A stretch of 64,000 nucleotides of DNA from Neptuniibacter sp. CAU 1671 (GCF_029222905.1 NZ_JARHUE010000001.1:434001-498000), one strand, 5' to 3'. Positions 47,445 to 58,834 are shown, counted from the first letter of the stretch. The notes: generated from the letters alone by a model not told the origin. Program-made: numbers and translations.

Positions 47445-48830
47445 TCAGCTTTCGCGGTACCAGCTAGTACCTTCGCGGCTGTCTTTCAGCACCACGCCCT
47501 GATCCAGCAGGGACTGACGAATTCGATCCGCCTCGGCATAATCTTTATTGGCCTTGGCACTGGCGCGGTCAGCAATCAGCGTTTCAATCTGCTCCGCCGT
47601 CAGTTCACCCTCTTTCGCCTCACCCTGCAGGAAGCTGGCAGGATCCTGCTGCAGCAATCCGAGAATAGCGCCCAACTGAATCAGACGGGTAGCCAGCACA
47701 CCGGCTTCCGGGCTTTGTTCTCGCTTGACGCGGTTCAGCTCGTTCACCAGATCGAACAGCACAGCAACCGCTTTCGGGGTATTGAAGTCATCGTCCATCG
47801 CGTCATAAAAACGCTGTTCAAACTCACCTTCAGACTCAACTGCAGTCGCCTGCACACCTTCCAGTGCCTGATAGAAACGTTCCAGCATGGTGCGGGCTTC
47901 CCGCAGGCTGTCTTCGCTGTAGTCGATGTAGGTACGGTAATGCACGCGGGCCAGGAAAAAGCGCACCACTTCGGGGTCATACTCTTTCAGTACGTCGCGA
48001 ATGGTGAAGAAGTTACCCAAAGACTTGGACATCTTTTCTGAATTCACCCGCACCGGACCGGCATGCATCCAGGTGTTGACGTACTTCACGCCATTGGCCG
48101 CTTCGGACTGCGCGATTTCGTTTTCATGGTGCGGGAATGGCAGATCCGGTCCACCCCCGTGGATATCAAAGGTATCGCCCAGACAGCATTTAGACATGGC
48201 GGAACATTCAATGTGCCAGCCAGGACGGCCTGGTCCCCAGGGAGACTCCCAGCTTATTTCACCGGCTTTGGCCGCTTTCCAGAGCACAAAGTCCAGTGGG
48301 CTCTCTTTGGCTTCACCCACTTCAACCCGGGCACCGGAGCGCAGCTCATCAACATTTTTGTTGGTCAGGCGACCATATTCCGCAAACTTCTCCACCCGGT
48401 AATAGACATCACCGTTACTGGCAGCATAGGCAAACCCTTTTTCGATCAGGGTTTCCACCAGCGCAATAATATCCTGCATATGGCCGGTAGCACGGGGTTC
48501 CTGGTCCGGGCGCAGCACATTCAGAGCGGTTTCATCTTCATGCATCGCTGCAATCATGCGTTCGGTCAGCTGCGCAGGTGCTTCACCATTCTCAGCCGCA
48601 CGTTTGATGATCTTGTCATCCACATCGGTGATATTGCGCACATAATTCACATCCCAGCCACGGGCGCGCAGGTAACGGGTGATCACATCAAACGCCACCA
48701 TGACCCGGGCGTGACCGATATGACAGAAGTCATACACGGTAACGCCACAGACATACATCTTGATTTTGCCCGCTTCCAGGGGAGTAAACGGCGCCTTGCT
48801 TTTGGTCAGGGTGTTATAAATCTGCAGCAT
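47445..48830 (-). CDS. cysS: Cysteinyl-tRNA synthetase
   Basis: A 461-residue class I synthetase that charges tRNA-Cys. The HIGH-type motif is FCHIGHAR near residue 33 and KMSKS appears as [10 protein letters not shown] near 267; the zinc site includes C28 (VCGVTVYD context) and [11 protein letters not shown]. Complete length. In Pseudomonas it is close to folD; here about 11.5 kb of other genes separate them. Confidence 0.98.
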   Translation of the reverse strand: MLQIYNTLTKSKAPFTPLEAGKIKMYVCGVTVYDFCHIGHARVMVAFDVITRYLRARGWDVNYVRNITDVDDKIIKRAAENGEAPAQLTERMIAAMHEDETALNVLRPDQEPRATGHMQDIIALVETLIEKGFAYAASNGDVYYRVEKFAEYGRLTNKNVDELRSGARVEVGEAKESPLDFVLWKAAKAGEISWESPWGPGRPGWHIECSAMSKCCLGDTFDIHGGGPDLPFPHHENEIAQSEAANGVKYVNTWMHAGPVRVNSEKMSKSLGNFFTIRDVLKEYDPEVVRFFLARVHYRTYIDYSEDSLREARTMLERFYQALEGVQATAVESEGEFEQRFYDAMDDDFNTPKAVAVLFDLVNELNRVKREQSPEAGVLATRLIQLGAILGLLQQDPASFLQGEAKEGELTAEQIETLIADRASAKANKDYAEADRIRQSLLDQGVVLKDSREGTSWYRES

Positions 48831-48904
48831 AGTGGGTCAGTAAGATGGCTAGCGAAAACAAAGGCGGCATTATAGAGGAATTCATTCCGGCTGTCGGCAG
48901 GCAA

Positions 48905-49819
48905 TCACAGTTCATCATTGGCCAGACGCGGGGTCATAATGCCCCGGCTGACGCCGAGCAGCGGGCTGTCCTCACAGCTCAGCAGCAGGCGACCATCCTC
49001 AAGCCATTTGACCGCCTCCCACTGCGCATAGATCTGCAGCGTGATCCGTAGGGCACGGCTCCAGTCCGGCAAACCATCAACCGGCACCAGCCAGATAAAT
49101 GAATAGCCCAGCAGACGTTGTCTTGAATAGCCCAACAGCACCAGCTGTTGAGTCTGTGGATTATAATCAGCACCGGTGATCAGCCCCGCCACCGGGTATG
49201 ATGCAACCGGTTCGACGGTCTGTTCTGGTTGATGTTTATCGAGGCGATACAGCCGGGTCTGACCATCGCCACGGTTTTTGCTGAACAACCAGAGTTCATT
49301 GCCAACAACCGTTAGCCCCTCGCAATCAAAATTGTGCAGCCGGTTCTCCGGCGGCTGATAATCCGCCAGCCGTACCTGCAGCCTGGTCACTGCCACCTCC
49401 CCGCCAGAGGGAGCCTGCTGCAGTGCCGCCCAGCTCACCCGGTAAAGGGTAAACCGCTCGCGCTTACCCCGATTGTTGCCACAGTCAGCCACATAAAGAG
49501 CTTCTTCATCCTGCGCCATCGCTTCCCAATCGATATTTTCAGCACCGGTCAGAAAAACCTGTTTAATCAGCCCACCTGCATCATCAATCGCTAACAGGCT
49601 GGCAGGGTTACCACTGTCATTCAGTGTCCAGTTGAGTCCCTCATAACGGGCAAGTCCCGACGTTTCTCTAACCTCGCCAGGCCAGCGCTGAAGTTCAACA
49701 TCGCCCTGAAAATCCGGTTTTTCCGGCAGGACGGCCACCTGCGCGCAACCGGCAAATAACAAAATCAGCAAGAGCATAGCCAACCGGCCAACAACAGCAT
49801 GAGTGATTTTCACGATCAA
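48905..49819 (-). CDS. Lipoprotein with beta-propeller-like repeats, function unknown
   Basis: A 304-residue predicted lipoprotein: hydrophobic signal and lipobox LLLILLFAGC (Cys25). The mature part has repeats such as ENIDWEAMAQDEEALYVADC and NFDCEGLTVVGNELWLFSK, the pattern of a propeller of the SdiA-regulated/esterase-like type. It starts with TTG at 49819, chosen because AAGGAG lies seven bases upstream. Located at the outer membrane or periplasmic face; ligand unknown. Confidence 0.75.
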   Translation of the reverse strand: MIVKITHAVVGRLAMLLLILLFAGCAQVAVLPEKPDFQGDVELQRWPGEVRETSGLARYEGLNWTLNDSGNPASLLAIDDAGGLIKQVFLTGAENIDWEAMAQDEEALYVADCGNNRGKRERFTLYRVSWAALQQAPSGGEVAVTRLQVRLADYQPPENRLHNFDCEGLTVVGNELWLFSKNRGDGQTRLYRLDKHQPEQTVEPVASYPVAGLITGADYNPQTQQLVLLGYSRQRLLGYSFIWLVPVDGLPDWSRALRITLQIYAQWEAVKWLEDGRLLLSCEDSPLLGVSRGIMTPRLANDEL

Positions 49820-50006
49820 AATGAACTCCTTTTTTACGACCGACGACCCCGGTAATTCCCTCTTTAATACGTAAACTTTGTGAGGTAATTGAACAAAATC
49901 TGACCTATCAGCGCCGCAGTTGAATAAATATCAACATATCAGCAACACCTTCAACAATACTGTATGAAGAACAACATAATAAAAACAGAACACCGTGGAG
50001 GCATTA

Positions 50007-50654
50007 ATGGAAGCAGCACGTCCAGGCCAGAGTCTCCATACTTTGGCAAAACATGATTTAGCCCAAGATGCCGCAGCACAGAGTATCGCCGTGAGCAGTC
50101 TGATTTTTCAACGCAAAGTAACCCATGAGTTCGACCTGTTGCAGCAGGTCTGTCAAAGCACATCCAATCATGTCAGTCAGGCACTGATTCTGGTCTATAA
50201 AACCACGCTGGATGAAATCAACGAACTCCTTTGTCAGGAGTTGGAAGAACGCTTACTGGATAACACTCTGGATGCCGGCTGGGAGCCCACCGCAGAGATG
50301 GTGGCCGACCGGCTCGTTAACATGGCAATTGAAATTTTTAGTTTTTATCTCTCTGCTCACCCTGAGCTCAACGAAGATGTTGTACTTGAACGTTTTATGA
50401 ATCAAATAACGGAAGGCGTCGTGCAGGGGGTCGCAGAAGCCCGCGAAATCCTGGATGGTGTTAACAGCCTGGATGAGGAAACCGAAAGTCAGATCGATCA
50501 GGCCTTTGACCTGACGCTGGAGGGTCTGGAGAATTTCCGGGAGAGTTTCAGCTTTGACAGCATCGACCCCGAGGAGGCGCTCTTCAATGAGCTGGGGGAT
50601 GCAGAGGACTATGAGGGTACGCTTTCTCTGGATGAAATGATGGCGGATTATTAA
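50007..50654 (+). CDS. Unrecognised acidic helical protein, 215 aa
   Basis: I do not recognise this family with confidence; a DUF5610-type relationship is possible. No signal peptide or membrane segment. The sequence is largely helical and acidic, with repeated Leu/Glu-rich stretches and an acidic C-terminus (DEMMADY). The ATG at 50007 has a GTGGAGG site 6 bases upstream and a strong terminator follows, so it is a single-gene unit and clearly coding. Confidence 0.75.
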   Translation: MEAARPGQSLHTLAKHDLAQDAAAQSIAVSSLIFQRKVTHEFDLLQQVCQSTSNHVSQALILVYKTTLDEINELLCQELEERLLDNTLDAGWEPTAEMVADRLVNMAIEIFSFYLSAHPELNEDVVLERFMNQITEGVVQGVAEAREILDGVNSLDEETESQIDQAFDLTLEGLENFRESFSFDSIDPEEALFNELGDAEDYEGTLSLDEMMADY

Positions 50655-50674
50655 GCAGCCTGGCTGCTGTCCAC

Positions 50675-50700
50675 AAAAAACGCCGCATTGCGGCGTTTTT
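50675..50700. terminator. Bidirectional terminator
   Basis: AAAAAACGCCGC arm, ATT loop, GCGGCG arm and five T, between two converging genes. Confidence 0.9.
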
Positions 50701-50715
50701 CATTCCCATCAACGC

Positions 50716-50901
50716 TTAGTGCAGTTCATCGTACTTGCGACGAATCGCCACCAGTTTGGGCTGAATGTCCAGTGGAGCATAATTCATGGCCTGTTCAAAC
50801 AGATCCTTGTTTTTATCAGACAGGCGCTCCTCCTCTGTCATTGCTGACAGCTTCTCCATTGCTTCGAGGAATTTTGGGTGGATCTTTTCATGCTGAGACA
50901 T
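50716..50901 (-). CDS. Small unrecognised protein, 61 aa
   Basis: A short charged helical protein (MSQHEKIHPKFLEAMEKL start, EEERLSDKNKDLFEQAMN middle, RRKYDELH end). No family recognised. Support comes from a very strong ribosome site (GAGGAGG seven bases before the ATG) and a terminator right after the stop. Probably a real small cytosolic protein. Confidence 0.72.
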   Translation of the reverse strand: MSQHEKIHPKFLEAMEKLSAMTEEERLSDKNKDLFEQAMNYAPLDIQPKLVAIRRKYDELH

Positions 50902-51215
50902 TATGTGCCCTCCTCGGTTGATACTGCCATGCGTGAATAAACCTTTGCCTCACTGATAGACAGTTTTTATGGCAGAGGTTCAGTGACAGGGACAGAACAC
51001 TCCTGTCTGCACCATCATAACAATGCAGTTAACGAGTGCCAGTAAAAAATTTCATATCCGGATAAAGTCACTGCAATTCCCTTCAGTCACCTGCAACTAC
51101 AGGTAAACGATACCGTATCTTTAATTACCTTTACGTAACTATTTAAGAGCCTTTTTTGGCTTAATATATCTATATTGACTATATTTTATTTACGTTTAAG
51201 TAAACTTATTTTGCG
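50902..51215. other. Intergenic region upstream of liuR
   Basis: 314 bases, AT-richer than its surroundings. Near liuR it holds the palindromes described separately, including TTACGTAA at 51131-51138. The rest should carry the promoter of the 61-residue gene on the minus strand; I see no further gene or RNA. Confidence 0.6.
51175..51206 (+). promoter_or_regulatory. Candidate MerR-type promoter and LiuR operator
   Basis: TTGACT (51175-51180) and TAAACT (51201-51206) are spaced by 20 bases, the over-long spacing usual for MerR-controlled promoters. The palindrome TTTAC-N6-GTAAA (51189-51204) lies within the spacer and -10. It starts 27 bases before the liuR ATG, so the transcript leader would be very short. 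A half-related palindrome TTACGTAA lies upstream at 51131. Confidence 0.55.
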
Positions 51216-51596
51216 ATGTCAAATCAAACATATACCACACGGTCGCTCTGTAAAGAGTTTGCAATTACCAGCCGCAGCATCCGCTTTTATGAGGATCAGG
51301 GTTTACTGTTTCCAACCCGCGACGGCCAGAACCGCGTTTTCAGTCGGCAGGACCGGGTGAGATTAATCCTGATTCTGCGCGGCAAACGGCTTGGCTTTAC
51401 GATCGCGGAGATTCGGGAGTTACTCTCCCTGTGGGACGACACACCGGCCGGAAGTCGCTTACAACTGGAAGAAACCCTGCGTCGGATTGCCACCAAAAAG
51501 ACCCAGCTGGATCAGCAGTTGAGAGACATTGCCATATTGCAACTGGAACTGGAGCAGGCCGAGACCCGCTGCAGGGAAGCTCTGCTTCAGTATTGA
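51216..51596 (+). CDS. liuR: MerR-family regulator LiuR
   Basis: A 126-residue MerR regulator with the N-terminal winged helix (ITSRSIRFYEDQGLLFPTRDG at about 16-36, a MerR signature) and a C-terminal coiled coil. It has no metal-binding cysteine cluster. The position in front of isovaleryl-CoA dehydrogenase identifies it as LiuR, which controls branched-chain amino acid degradation in gammaproteobacteria. No clear ribosome site. Confidence 0.9.
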   Translation: MSNQTYTTRSLCKEFAITSRSIRFYEDQGLLFPTRDGQNRVFSRQDRVRLILILRGKRLGFTIAEIRELLSLWDDTPAGSRLQLEETLRRIATKKTQLDQQLRDIAILQLELEQAETRCREALLQY

Positions 51597-51636
51597 TTCC
51601 TCATCAGCCCAGTGCTGAAAACCGGAGGAAACAGTC

Positions 51637-52797
51637 ATGTTTTATACCGAACCCGATTTCGGACTGGATGAAACTCACCGCCTGCTGGCCGAGCAGGTAA
51701 CGCAGTTCGCCCGGCGCGAAATCGCCCCGCTGGCGGCACAAATCGATTTGGATAATCAGTTTCCTCAACCGCTCTGGCGCGCCATGGGCGCACTGGGTTT
51801 GCTGGGCGTCACCGCACCAGAGGAGTATGGCGGTGCGGGCCTGGGATATCTGGCACAATCGCTGATCATGGAAGCGTTAAGCCGTGCCAGCGGTTCAGTG
51901 GCACTTTCCTATGGTGCCCATGCCAATCTCTGCGTTAATCAGCTTGTCCGCAACGGTTCCGACATTCAAAAACAGCAGTTTCTGCCCGACCTGATCAGCG
52001 GCAAAACGGTCGGCGCACTCGCCATGTCTGAACCCAATGCAGGGTCTGACGTCATGTCGATGCAACTGAAAGCCACCCCAGAGGGCAGCGGCTACCGACT
52101 GAATGGCCATAAGATGTGGATCACCAACGGACCAGATGCCGATCTGCTGATTGTGTATGCCAAAACCAGCACCTCACCTGATCATCCCGCCATCACCGCG
52201 TTTCTGGTAGAGGGCAACAACCCGGGGCTGACCCGCCTGAATAAGCTGGATAAGCTGGGAATGCGTGGCTCCAATACCTGCGAACTCTGCTTTGATGACT
52301 GTTATGTAGCGGAAACCGCGATACTCGGTGCGCGCGATAAAGGCACTGAAGTCCTGATGAGCGGGCTGGACTATGAACGTCTGGTGCTGGCTGCTGGCCC
52401 GGTTGGACTGATGCAGGCAGCACTGGATACCTGTCTGCCCTACTGCCGGGAACGACACCAGTTCGGCAAACCGATTGGCGAGTTTGAACTGGTTCAGGGC
52501 AAACTTGCGGATATGTACAGTCGCACCACAGCTGCACGCGCTTATCTCTATACCCTTGCCCGTGCCGCAGACACTGGCCCACTGCAACGTAAGGATGCCG
52601 CCGGTGTAATTCTCTACTGCGCTGAACTGGCCACACAGATAGCACTGGATGCAATTCAGTTGCTCGGAGCCAACGGCTACATGAATGAGTACCCCTGTGG
52701 ACGAATACTGCGCGATGCGAAACTCTATGAAATTGGCGCCGGCACTTCTGAAATTCGTCGCATGCTGATTGGCCGTGAGTTGATGCTTGGGCATTAA
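51637..52797 (+). CDS. liuA: Isovaleryl-CoA dehydrogenase
   Basis: A 386-residue FAD acyl-CoA dehydrogenase that oxidises isovaleryl-CoA in leucine breakdown. Signature blocks include [40 protein letters not shown]-like [13 protein letters not shown], and [16 protein letters not shown]; the catalytic Glu lies in the [10 protein letters not shown] segment of the liuA type. A CGGAGGAAAC ribosome site precedes the start. Second gene of the operon. Confidence 0.93.
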   Translation: MFYTEPDFGLDETHRLLAEQVTQFARREIAPLAAQIDLDNQFPQPLWRAMGALGLLGVTAPEEYGGAGLGYLAQSLIMEALSRASGSVALSYGAHANLCVNQLVRNGSDIQKQQFLPDLISGKTVGALAMSEPNAGSDVMSMQLKATPEGSGYRLNGHKMWITNGPDADLLIVYAKTSTSPDHPAITAFLVEGNNPGLTRLNKLDKLGMRGSNTCELCFDDCYVAETAILGARDKGTEVLMSGLDYERLVLAAGPVGLMQAALDTCLPYCRERHQFGKPIGEFELVQGKLADMYSRTTAARAYLYTLARAADTGPLQRKDAAGVILYCAELATQIALDAIQLLGANGYMNEYPCGRILRDAKLYEIGAGTSEIRRMLIGRELMLGH

Positions 52798-52809
52798 CAG
52801 GAGGTTGAT

Positions 52810-54408
52810 ATGCTTCCCCTTGAAACGCCTTTAAACCCCAACAACCCAGGTACTGCTGAAAATGAAATCTGGTTACGGGGCCTGACCGATGCGTTGCATC
52901 AGACCCTGAAGGAGATTGAAAGCGGCGGCGGTGACCTTTATCAGAAACGCCATTGCCAACGTGGACGCCTGTTACCCCGCGACCGGATAAGAGCAGTGCT
53001 GGATGAGGGCAGCCCCTTTATTGAACTCTCCTCCCTGGCGGCCTATCAGGTCTATCCGGAACCCGTCGCTGCGGCAGGCATCATCAGCGGGATCGGTTAT
53101 ATCCACCAATTCCCCTGTATGATCGTGGCCAATGACCCCACGGTTAAGGGCGGCAGCTACTACCCCCTGACTGTTAAAAAACACCTGCGCGCCCAGGCCA
53201 TCGCGATGAAAAACCGCCTGCCCTGCGTCTATCTGGTGGATTCCGGCGGCGCCAACCTGCCTTATCAGGCAGAGGTTTTTCCCGACCGAGATCATTTCGG
53301 CCGCATCTTTTACAATCAGGCGCGCATGTCCGCTGAAGGAATTCCCCAGATTGCTGTGGTGATGGGACCCTGCACCGCCGGTGGTGCTTATATCCCCGCC
53401 ATGGCGGATCAGACCATCATGGTCAAACAGCAGGGCACCATCTATTTGGGTGGACCTCCACTGGTAAAAGCCGCCACCGGTGAAAGGGTCACCGCCGAGG
53501 AGTTGGGCGGTGCAGAACTGCACTGTCAGCACTCGGGTGTGGCGGATTATCTGGCTGAGAATGATCTTGACGCCCTGCAACAGGCAAGGGATTGTCTCCA
53601 ACCCCTGCTCTCCCCCGTGCCGCCCTTGCACGATACTCACCCGCCCCGCTATGCAATCAGTGAGCTCTACAGCCTGATACCCAGAGATATGCGCCAGCCC
53701 GTGGATATGCGTTCGCTGATTGCACGGCTGGTAGATGATTCAGAGTTTGACGAATTTAAGCGCCTGTTCGGACGCACCCTGATCACCGGTTTCGCCTCGC
53801 TCTATGGACAGCCGGTGGGCATCATCGCCAACAACGGTATTCTTTTCAGCGACAGCGCCCAAAAGGGTTGTCAGTTTGTCCAACTGTGTTGCCAACGTCA
53901 GATTCCCCTGCTGTTTATCCAGAACATCACCGGCTTTATGGTGGGCCGTAAATACGAGCAGGAAGGGATCGCCAAACATGGCGCCAAGATGGTGACCGCT
54001 GTTGCCTGTGCTGAAGTGCCTAAGCTTACCCTGATTGTGGGTGGCAGCTACGGTGCCGGTAACTATGCCATGTGTGGCCGTGCCTATGACCCTGACTTTC
54101 TCTTCACCTGGCCAAGCGCCCGAATCGCCGTTATGGGTGGCCAACAGGCCGCATCAGTCCTCAGCGATGTCCGTCGTGAGCGTCTCAAACAGCAAAACCT
54201 GCATGAGGACCAGGCGACCACAGATGCCTATCATCAACAGATCAGTGACCGCTTTGATGAGCAGAGTCACCCCTACTATGCCTCCGCACGACTCTGGGAT
54301 GACGGAATTATCGATCCGGCAGCAACCCGCTTTGTGCTGGGCCACTGCCTGCATATCTGCATGCTTTCACCACGACCTCAAAGCCGCTTTGGCATCTTTC
54401 GAATTTAA
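52810..54408 (+). CDS. liuB: Methylcrotonyl-CoA carboxylase beta subunit
   Basis: A 532-residue carboxyltransferase subunit. Typical blocks: RERI-like [61 protein letters not shown], and [17 protein letters not shown]. It transfers the carboxyl group from biotin to 3-methylcrotonyl-CoA and needs the biotin-bearing alpha subunit, LiuD, whose gene is not in this operon. It lies 12 bases after liuA. Confidence 0.95.
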   Translation: MLPLETPLNPNNPGTAENEIWLRGLTDALHQTLKEIESGGGDLYQKRHCQRGRLLPRDRIRAVLDEGSPFIELSSLAAYQVYPEPVAAAGIISGIGYIHQFPCMIVANDPTVKGGSYYPLTVKKHLRAQAIAMKNRLPCVYLVDSGGANLPYQAEVFPDRDHFGRIFYNQARMSAEGIPQIAVVMGPCTAGGAYIPAMADQTIMVKQQGTIYLGGPPLVKAATGERVTAEELGGAELHCQHSGVADYLAENDLDALQQARDCLQPLLSPVPPLHDTHPPRYAISELYSLIPRDMRQPVDMRSLIARLVDDSEFDEFKRLFGRTLITGFASLYGQPVGIIANNGILFSDSAQKGCQFVQLCCQRQIPLLFIQNITGFMVGRKYEQEGIAKHGAKMVTAVACAEVPKLTLIVGGSYGAGNYAMCGRAYDPDFLFTWPSARIAVMGGQQAASVLSDVRRERLKQQNLHEDQATTDAYHQQISDRFDEQSHPYYASARLWDDGIIDPAATRFVLGHCLHICMLSPRPQSRFGIFRI

Positions 54409-54418
54409 GGAGGTAATG

Positions 54419-55195
54419 ATGCAGAACTGGATTACACAATCAGAACCCCAGCCAGGCCGGGTAATCCTCAGGCTCAACCGTCCTGAAAAACGCAACGCAC
54501 TCACTGGTGACATGGTTCAGCAACTTCTGGGGTATCTGGAACAGCTTACCCAGCGTTCTGACCTCTGGCTGCTGCAACTTGAGGGTGCAGGTCACTGGTT
54601 TTGCAGTGGTGTTGACCTGAACTGGATGCAGCAGATGGGACAGGCTGAATGGTCAGAAAACCTGAAAGATGCGGAATTACTGGCCAATGTACTGGACCGC
54701 TTATGGCATTTCCCCTGTCCAACCCTTTGCAAAGTGCAGGGCGGCGCCATGGGTGGTGGCCTGGGACTGCTGGCCTGCTGTGATACGGTGCTGGCCACTA
54801 GCGCCAGCCGTTTTGCCTGCAGCGAAGTGCGTCTGGGGCTGATTCCAGCGGTTATCGCCCCCTATCTGATGCACAGCATGGGCGGGCGGCAGTCCATGCA
54901 GCATATGCTCTCGGGAGAACCCTTTTCAGCCGCCGAAGCTTTCAGAGCCGGGCTGGTGAGTGAGCTGTGTAGAGATAACGATGCGCTGGAACAACAAACC
55001 CAACTGCGCATTAAACAGCTACAACAGGGCCACCCTCAGGCATTGCGCCAGTGCAAACAGCTGATCCGTCAGTTACAACCGCTTTCACTGCCGTTGGCTA
55101 CCGGTCAGTGGCTGGCCGAGATACGCCGTTCAGTACCCGCCCTTGAAGGTGTCGCAGCTTTTCTGGCAAAACGCCGGCCAAACTGGTCCAATTGA
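54419..55195 (+). CDS. liuC: Methylglutaconyl-CoA hydratase (enoyl-CoA hydratase family)
   Basis: A 258-residue crotonase-fold enzyme that hydrates 3-methylglutaconyl-CoA to HMG-CoA. Oxyanion-hole segments are FCSGVDLNWM and VQGGAMGGGLGLLACCD; the acidic region SEVRLGLIPAVIAPY follows. The start is ATG 54419 with AAGGAGG five bases upstream; the tandem ATG at 54416 is closer than optimal. Any longer reading would lie inside liuB. Confidence 0.9.
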   Translation: MQNWITQSEPQPGRVILRLNRPEKRNALTGDMVQQLLGYLEQLTQRSDLWLLQLEGAGHWFCSGVDLNWMQQMGQAEWSENLKDAELLANVLDRLWHFPCPTLCKVQGGAMGGGLGLLACCDTVLATSASRFACSEVRLGLIPAVIAPYLMHSMGGRQSMQHMLSGEPFSAAEAFRAGLVSELCRDNDALEQQTQLRIKQLQQGHPQALRQCKQLIRQLQPLSLPLATGQWLAEIRRSVPALEGVAAFLAKRRPNWSN

Positions 55196-55215
55196 GCCAG
55201 CCTCTGGAGAATCAT

Positions 55216-56157
55216 ATGGCACACAATGCACTCCCCAAGCGGGTCAGACTGGTGGAAGTAGGCCCACGGGACGGCCTGCAAAATGAACCGGCTCTGCACT
55301 TGAATACCGCCCTCAAGGTAAAACTGATTGAGCGGCTGGCCGCCTGTGGGCTAACCCATATTGAATGCGGAAGTTTTGTTTCTGCCAGCAAAGTACCGCA
55401 AATGGCCGATTCTGCCGGGGTTTTTCAGCAGATCCGACGGCATAACGGTGTGCGTTATGCCGCATTGACGCCCAACCTCAGGGCCGTTCAGGACGCCATC
55501 AACACAGGTGTCAGCGAGGTCGCGGTATTCACTGCAGCATCAGATGCCTTTAACCAGCACAACATTCACTGCACCACCGATGAAAGCCTGCAGCGCTTTG
55601 CTCCGGCGATTGAATTAGCACAGCAGCATCAGTTACCCGTGCGGGCCTACATCTCAACGGTGATCGAGTGCCCCTACAGTGGACCAACAGATCCCGTGAC
55701 TGTTGCCAACCTGGCAGAGCAACTGACAGCCATGGGCTGCTATGAGATTTCACTGGGCGATACCATTGGCACAGGCACTCCATTGCAAACGGCAAGACTG
55801 CTTGAAACGGTTACGCAGCAGGTACCCGTTGAGCGCATTGCGGTGCATTTTCATAACACCTACGGTCAGGCATTGGCCAACATTCTGACCGCTTTGCAGT
55901 TTGGTGTCAGTGTGATTGATACCTCAATTGCAGGTCTGGGTGGCTGCCCCTACGCCCCCGGCGCCAGCGGCAATATCGCCACTGAAGATGTACTCTACAT
56001 GTTACAGGGTATGGGCATTGAAACCGGCGTGTCACTGGAAAAACTGGTAAGCACCAGTCACTGGATCTGTCAGCAACTGGCAAAAGAAAACGACTCCAGA
56101 GTCAGTCAGGCTCTGAAGCCGTTAGCGGGGGTCAAAACCTTTACTCAGAGACAATGA
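55216..56157 (+). CDS. liuE: Hydroxymethylglutaryl-CoA lyase
   Basis: A 313-residue HMGL-like TIM-barrel enzyme that splits HMG-CoA into acetyl-CoA and acetoacetate, the last leucine-degradation step. VEVGPRDGLQNEP opens the barrel; the family signature GLGGCPYAPGASGNIATEDV with the active-site Cys lies near residue 255. ATG 55216 has a GGAGA site; a TTG at 55192 would overlap liuC by four bases. Its last 13 bases overlap the convergent GGCT gene. Confidence 0.95.
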   Translation: MAHNALPKRVRLVEVGPRDGLQNEPALHLNTALKVKLIERLAACGLTHIECGSFVSASKVPQMADSAGVFQQIRRHNGVRYAALTPNLRAVQDAINTGVSEVAVFTAASDAFNQHNIHCTTDESLQRFAPAIELAQQHQLPVRAYISTVIECPYSGPTDPVTVANLAEQLTAMGCYEISLGDTIGTGTPLQTARLLETVTQQVPVERIAVHFHNTYGQALANILTALQFGVSVIDTSIAGLGGCPYAPGASGNIATEDVLYMLQGMGIETGVSLEKLVSTSHWICQQLAKENDSRVSQALKPLAGVKTFTQRQ

Positions 56158-56699
56158 CGTTCAGCCATCGTCCCGGTTTTCATAAATACAAACCGATCCA
56201 GATCTGACTGGCGATAGAGACGCTGCTCACGGGCAGTCCGCAGATCATTCGGGTCGGGAACAGCGGCATACTGTCGGATGCGCTTGATGTACTGCTGCGG
56301 TAGACCTGCGGCCTGTGCACCGTACAATACATGGGTCATATACCAGTCATACGGCTGCAGACTGCAATCGATCTGCAGTGCTACATAGGTGCAGGCCCGG
56401 CATTTACGCCCAAACTTATCCAGCACCGTCACCGGAACCGTTTCATAACCCACACCGGCATCTTCAATACCATCCAGACGGCTTTTCAACTGCGGGGACA
56501 ACTCATACAGCACACCGTAGACCCTGTCCTGTTTGTTCCCGGTATACAGGGCATCGCCTTTAGCAGAACCATCGGTGCCTTTTTTATGGAAACGCAACTG
56601 GTAGCCTTGTAACTCGGCCGGGCCGAGATAATTCACTTCTGGCAGACGTGCCAGCAATCGCGGCAGGCTCATGTTTGAGCCATAAGCAAAATACAGCAT
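56145..56699 (-). CDS. Gamma-glutamylcyclotransferase family protein
   Basis: A 184-residue GGCT-fold protein: FAYGSNM glycine-rich loop at residues 4-10 and the likely catalytic Glu79 in SRLDGIEDAGVGYE. It lacks the C-terminal extension of its relative at 44426-45220, and has its own C-terminal Arg-rich tail. Probably acts on gamma-glutamyl amino acids or related amines. It overlaps liuE at the 3' ends by 13 bases. Confidence 0.85.
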   Translation of the reverse strand: MLYFAYGSNMSLPRLLARLPEVNYLGPAELQGYQLRFHKKGTDGSAKGDALYTGNKQDRVYGVLYELSPQLKSRLDGIEDAGVGYETVPVTVLDKFGRKCRACTYVALQIDCSLQPYDWYMTHVLYGAQAAGLPQQYIKRIRQYAAVPDPNDLRTAREQRLYRQSDLDRFVFMKTGTMAERHCL

Positions 56700-56833
56700 A
56701 TCAGCCTCTCTTGATCTTATTTTTTAAGGGGTCAGAAAATTATAGATCGGTGCGGAGGGAGCGAAAGTTTATTTTTATTCGTTTTTGTTATAACTGATCA
56801 AAAACTGAACATAGCATGAATAAGAGAAGCCAT

Positions 56834-56863
56834 AAAAAAAGCGGAGCAAGGCTCCGCTTTTTT
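56834..56863 (-). terminator. Rho-independent terminator after fabV
   Basis: GCGGAGC and GCTCCGC arms around AAG, flanked by A and T runs, 15 bases after the fabV stop on the minus strand. Confidence 0.9.
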
Positions 56864-56877
56864 CAAGAAATGCTTGA

Positions 56878-58071
<1,194 letters not shown>

Positions 58072-58244
58072 GGCAACGGAGATCTCAATTCCAATAGTCA
58101 AATCGCCCCGTAAGATACAGGATTTGACCTCAAGTTGACAGACAATCGCACCCACCCCTTGACAGAGGATGAGGTTTTGCGGTTTTTTGCCACACTGACG
58201 GCAGTGCAATCATCCCGTATCGATGACAATGAGGATTATTTTTT

Positions 58245-58676
58245 ATGCAAACGATTCACGGTTATTACCTTGAAGATCTCGAAGTGGGCATGAGCGACAG
58301 CTTTGCCAAAACGATTACAGAAGCGGATGTCTGCCTGTTTGCCGGAATCTCCGGCGACACCAATCCAATTCATATCAATGCTGACTATGCGGCCACCACG
58401 CAGTTTGGTCAGCGCATTGTGCACGGCATGTTCAGCGCCGCCCTGATCTCAACCGTGGCTGGCACCAAACTGCCGGGACCCGGAGCCATCTATGTGGACC
58501 AGCAGGTGAAATTCCGTGCTCCGGTATTTATCGGAGACACCGCAACCGCCTCAGTAACGGTCACTGAAATTGATGAGCGCCGCCGTCGCGTCAAATGCCG
58601 CACTGATGTGCATGTCGGCGAGAAGCTGGTCGCCACCGGCGAAGCGACCTTTATGGTCGACAAACGGGAAAGTTAA
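58245..58676 (+). CDS. MaoC-type (R)-specific enoyl-CoA hydratase
   Basis: A 143-residue single hot-dog protein. Catalytic Asp38 and His43 lie in SGDTNPIHINADYA, and RIVHGMFSAALIS follows, as in PhaJ-type (R)-specific enoyl-CoA hydratases that link beta-oxidation to polyester or lipid synthesis. Opposite fabV with 173 bases between. No polyhydroxyalkanoate synthase is nearby, so the pathway is open. Confidence 0.87.
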   Translation: MQTIHGYYLEDLEVGMSDSFAKTITEADVCLFAGISGDTNPIHINADYAATTQFGQRIVHGMFSAALISTVAGTKLPGPGAIYVDQQVKFRAPVFIGDTATASVTVTEIDERRRRVKCRTDVHVGEKLVATGEATFMVDKRES

Positions 58677-58834
58677 TATCTCTTTTAAATGGCAGGCAGC
58701 ACTCGCTAACCTGCCATTTTTTCTCACCTTTTCGCACTTTTACCCCCCTTTTAGTGACAGAATACGACTTTTGCAGATTTGCCTTGTCCTTCAGGATGAG
58801 TAAAATGCCGCAAAAAATAACAACTGTTCACGCC

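Noticed and set aside
54035-54418. A 128-codon N-terminal extension of liuC
   Set aside because: It lies entirely within liuB in another frame; the AAGGAGG site places the start at 54419.
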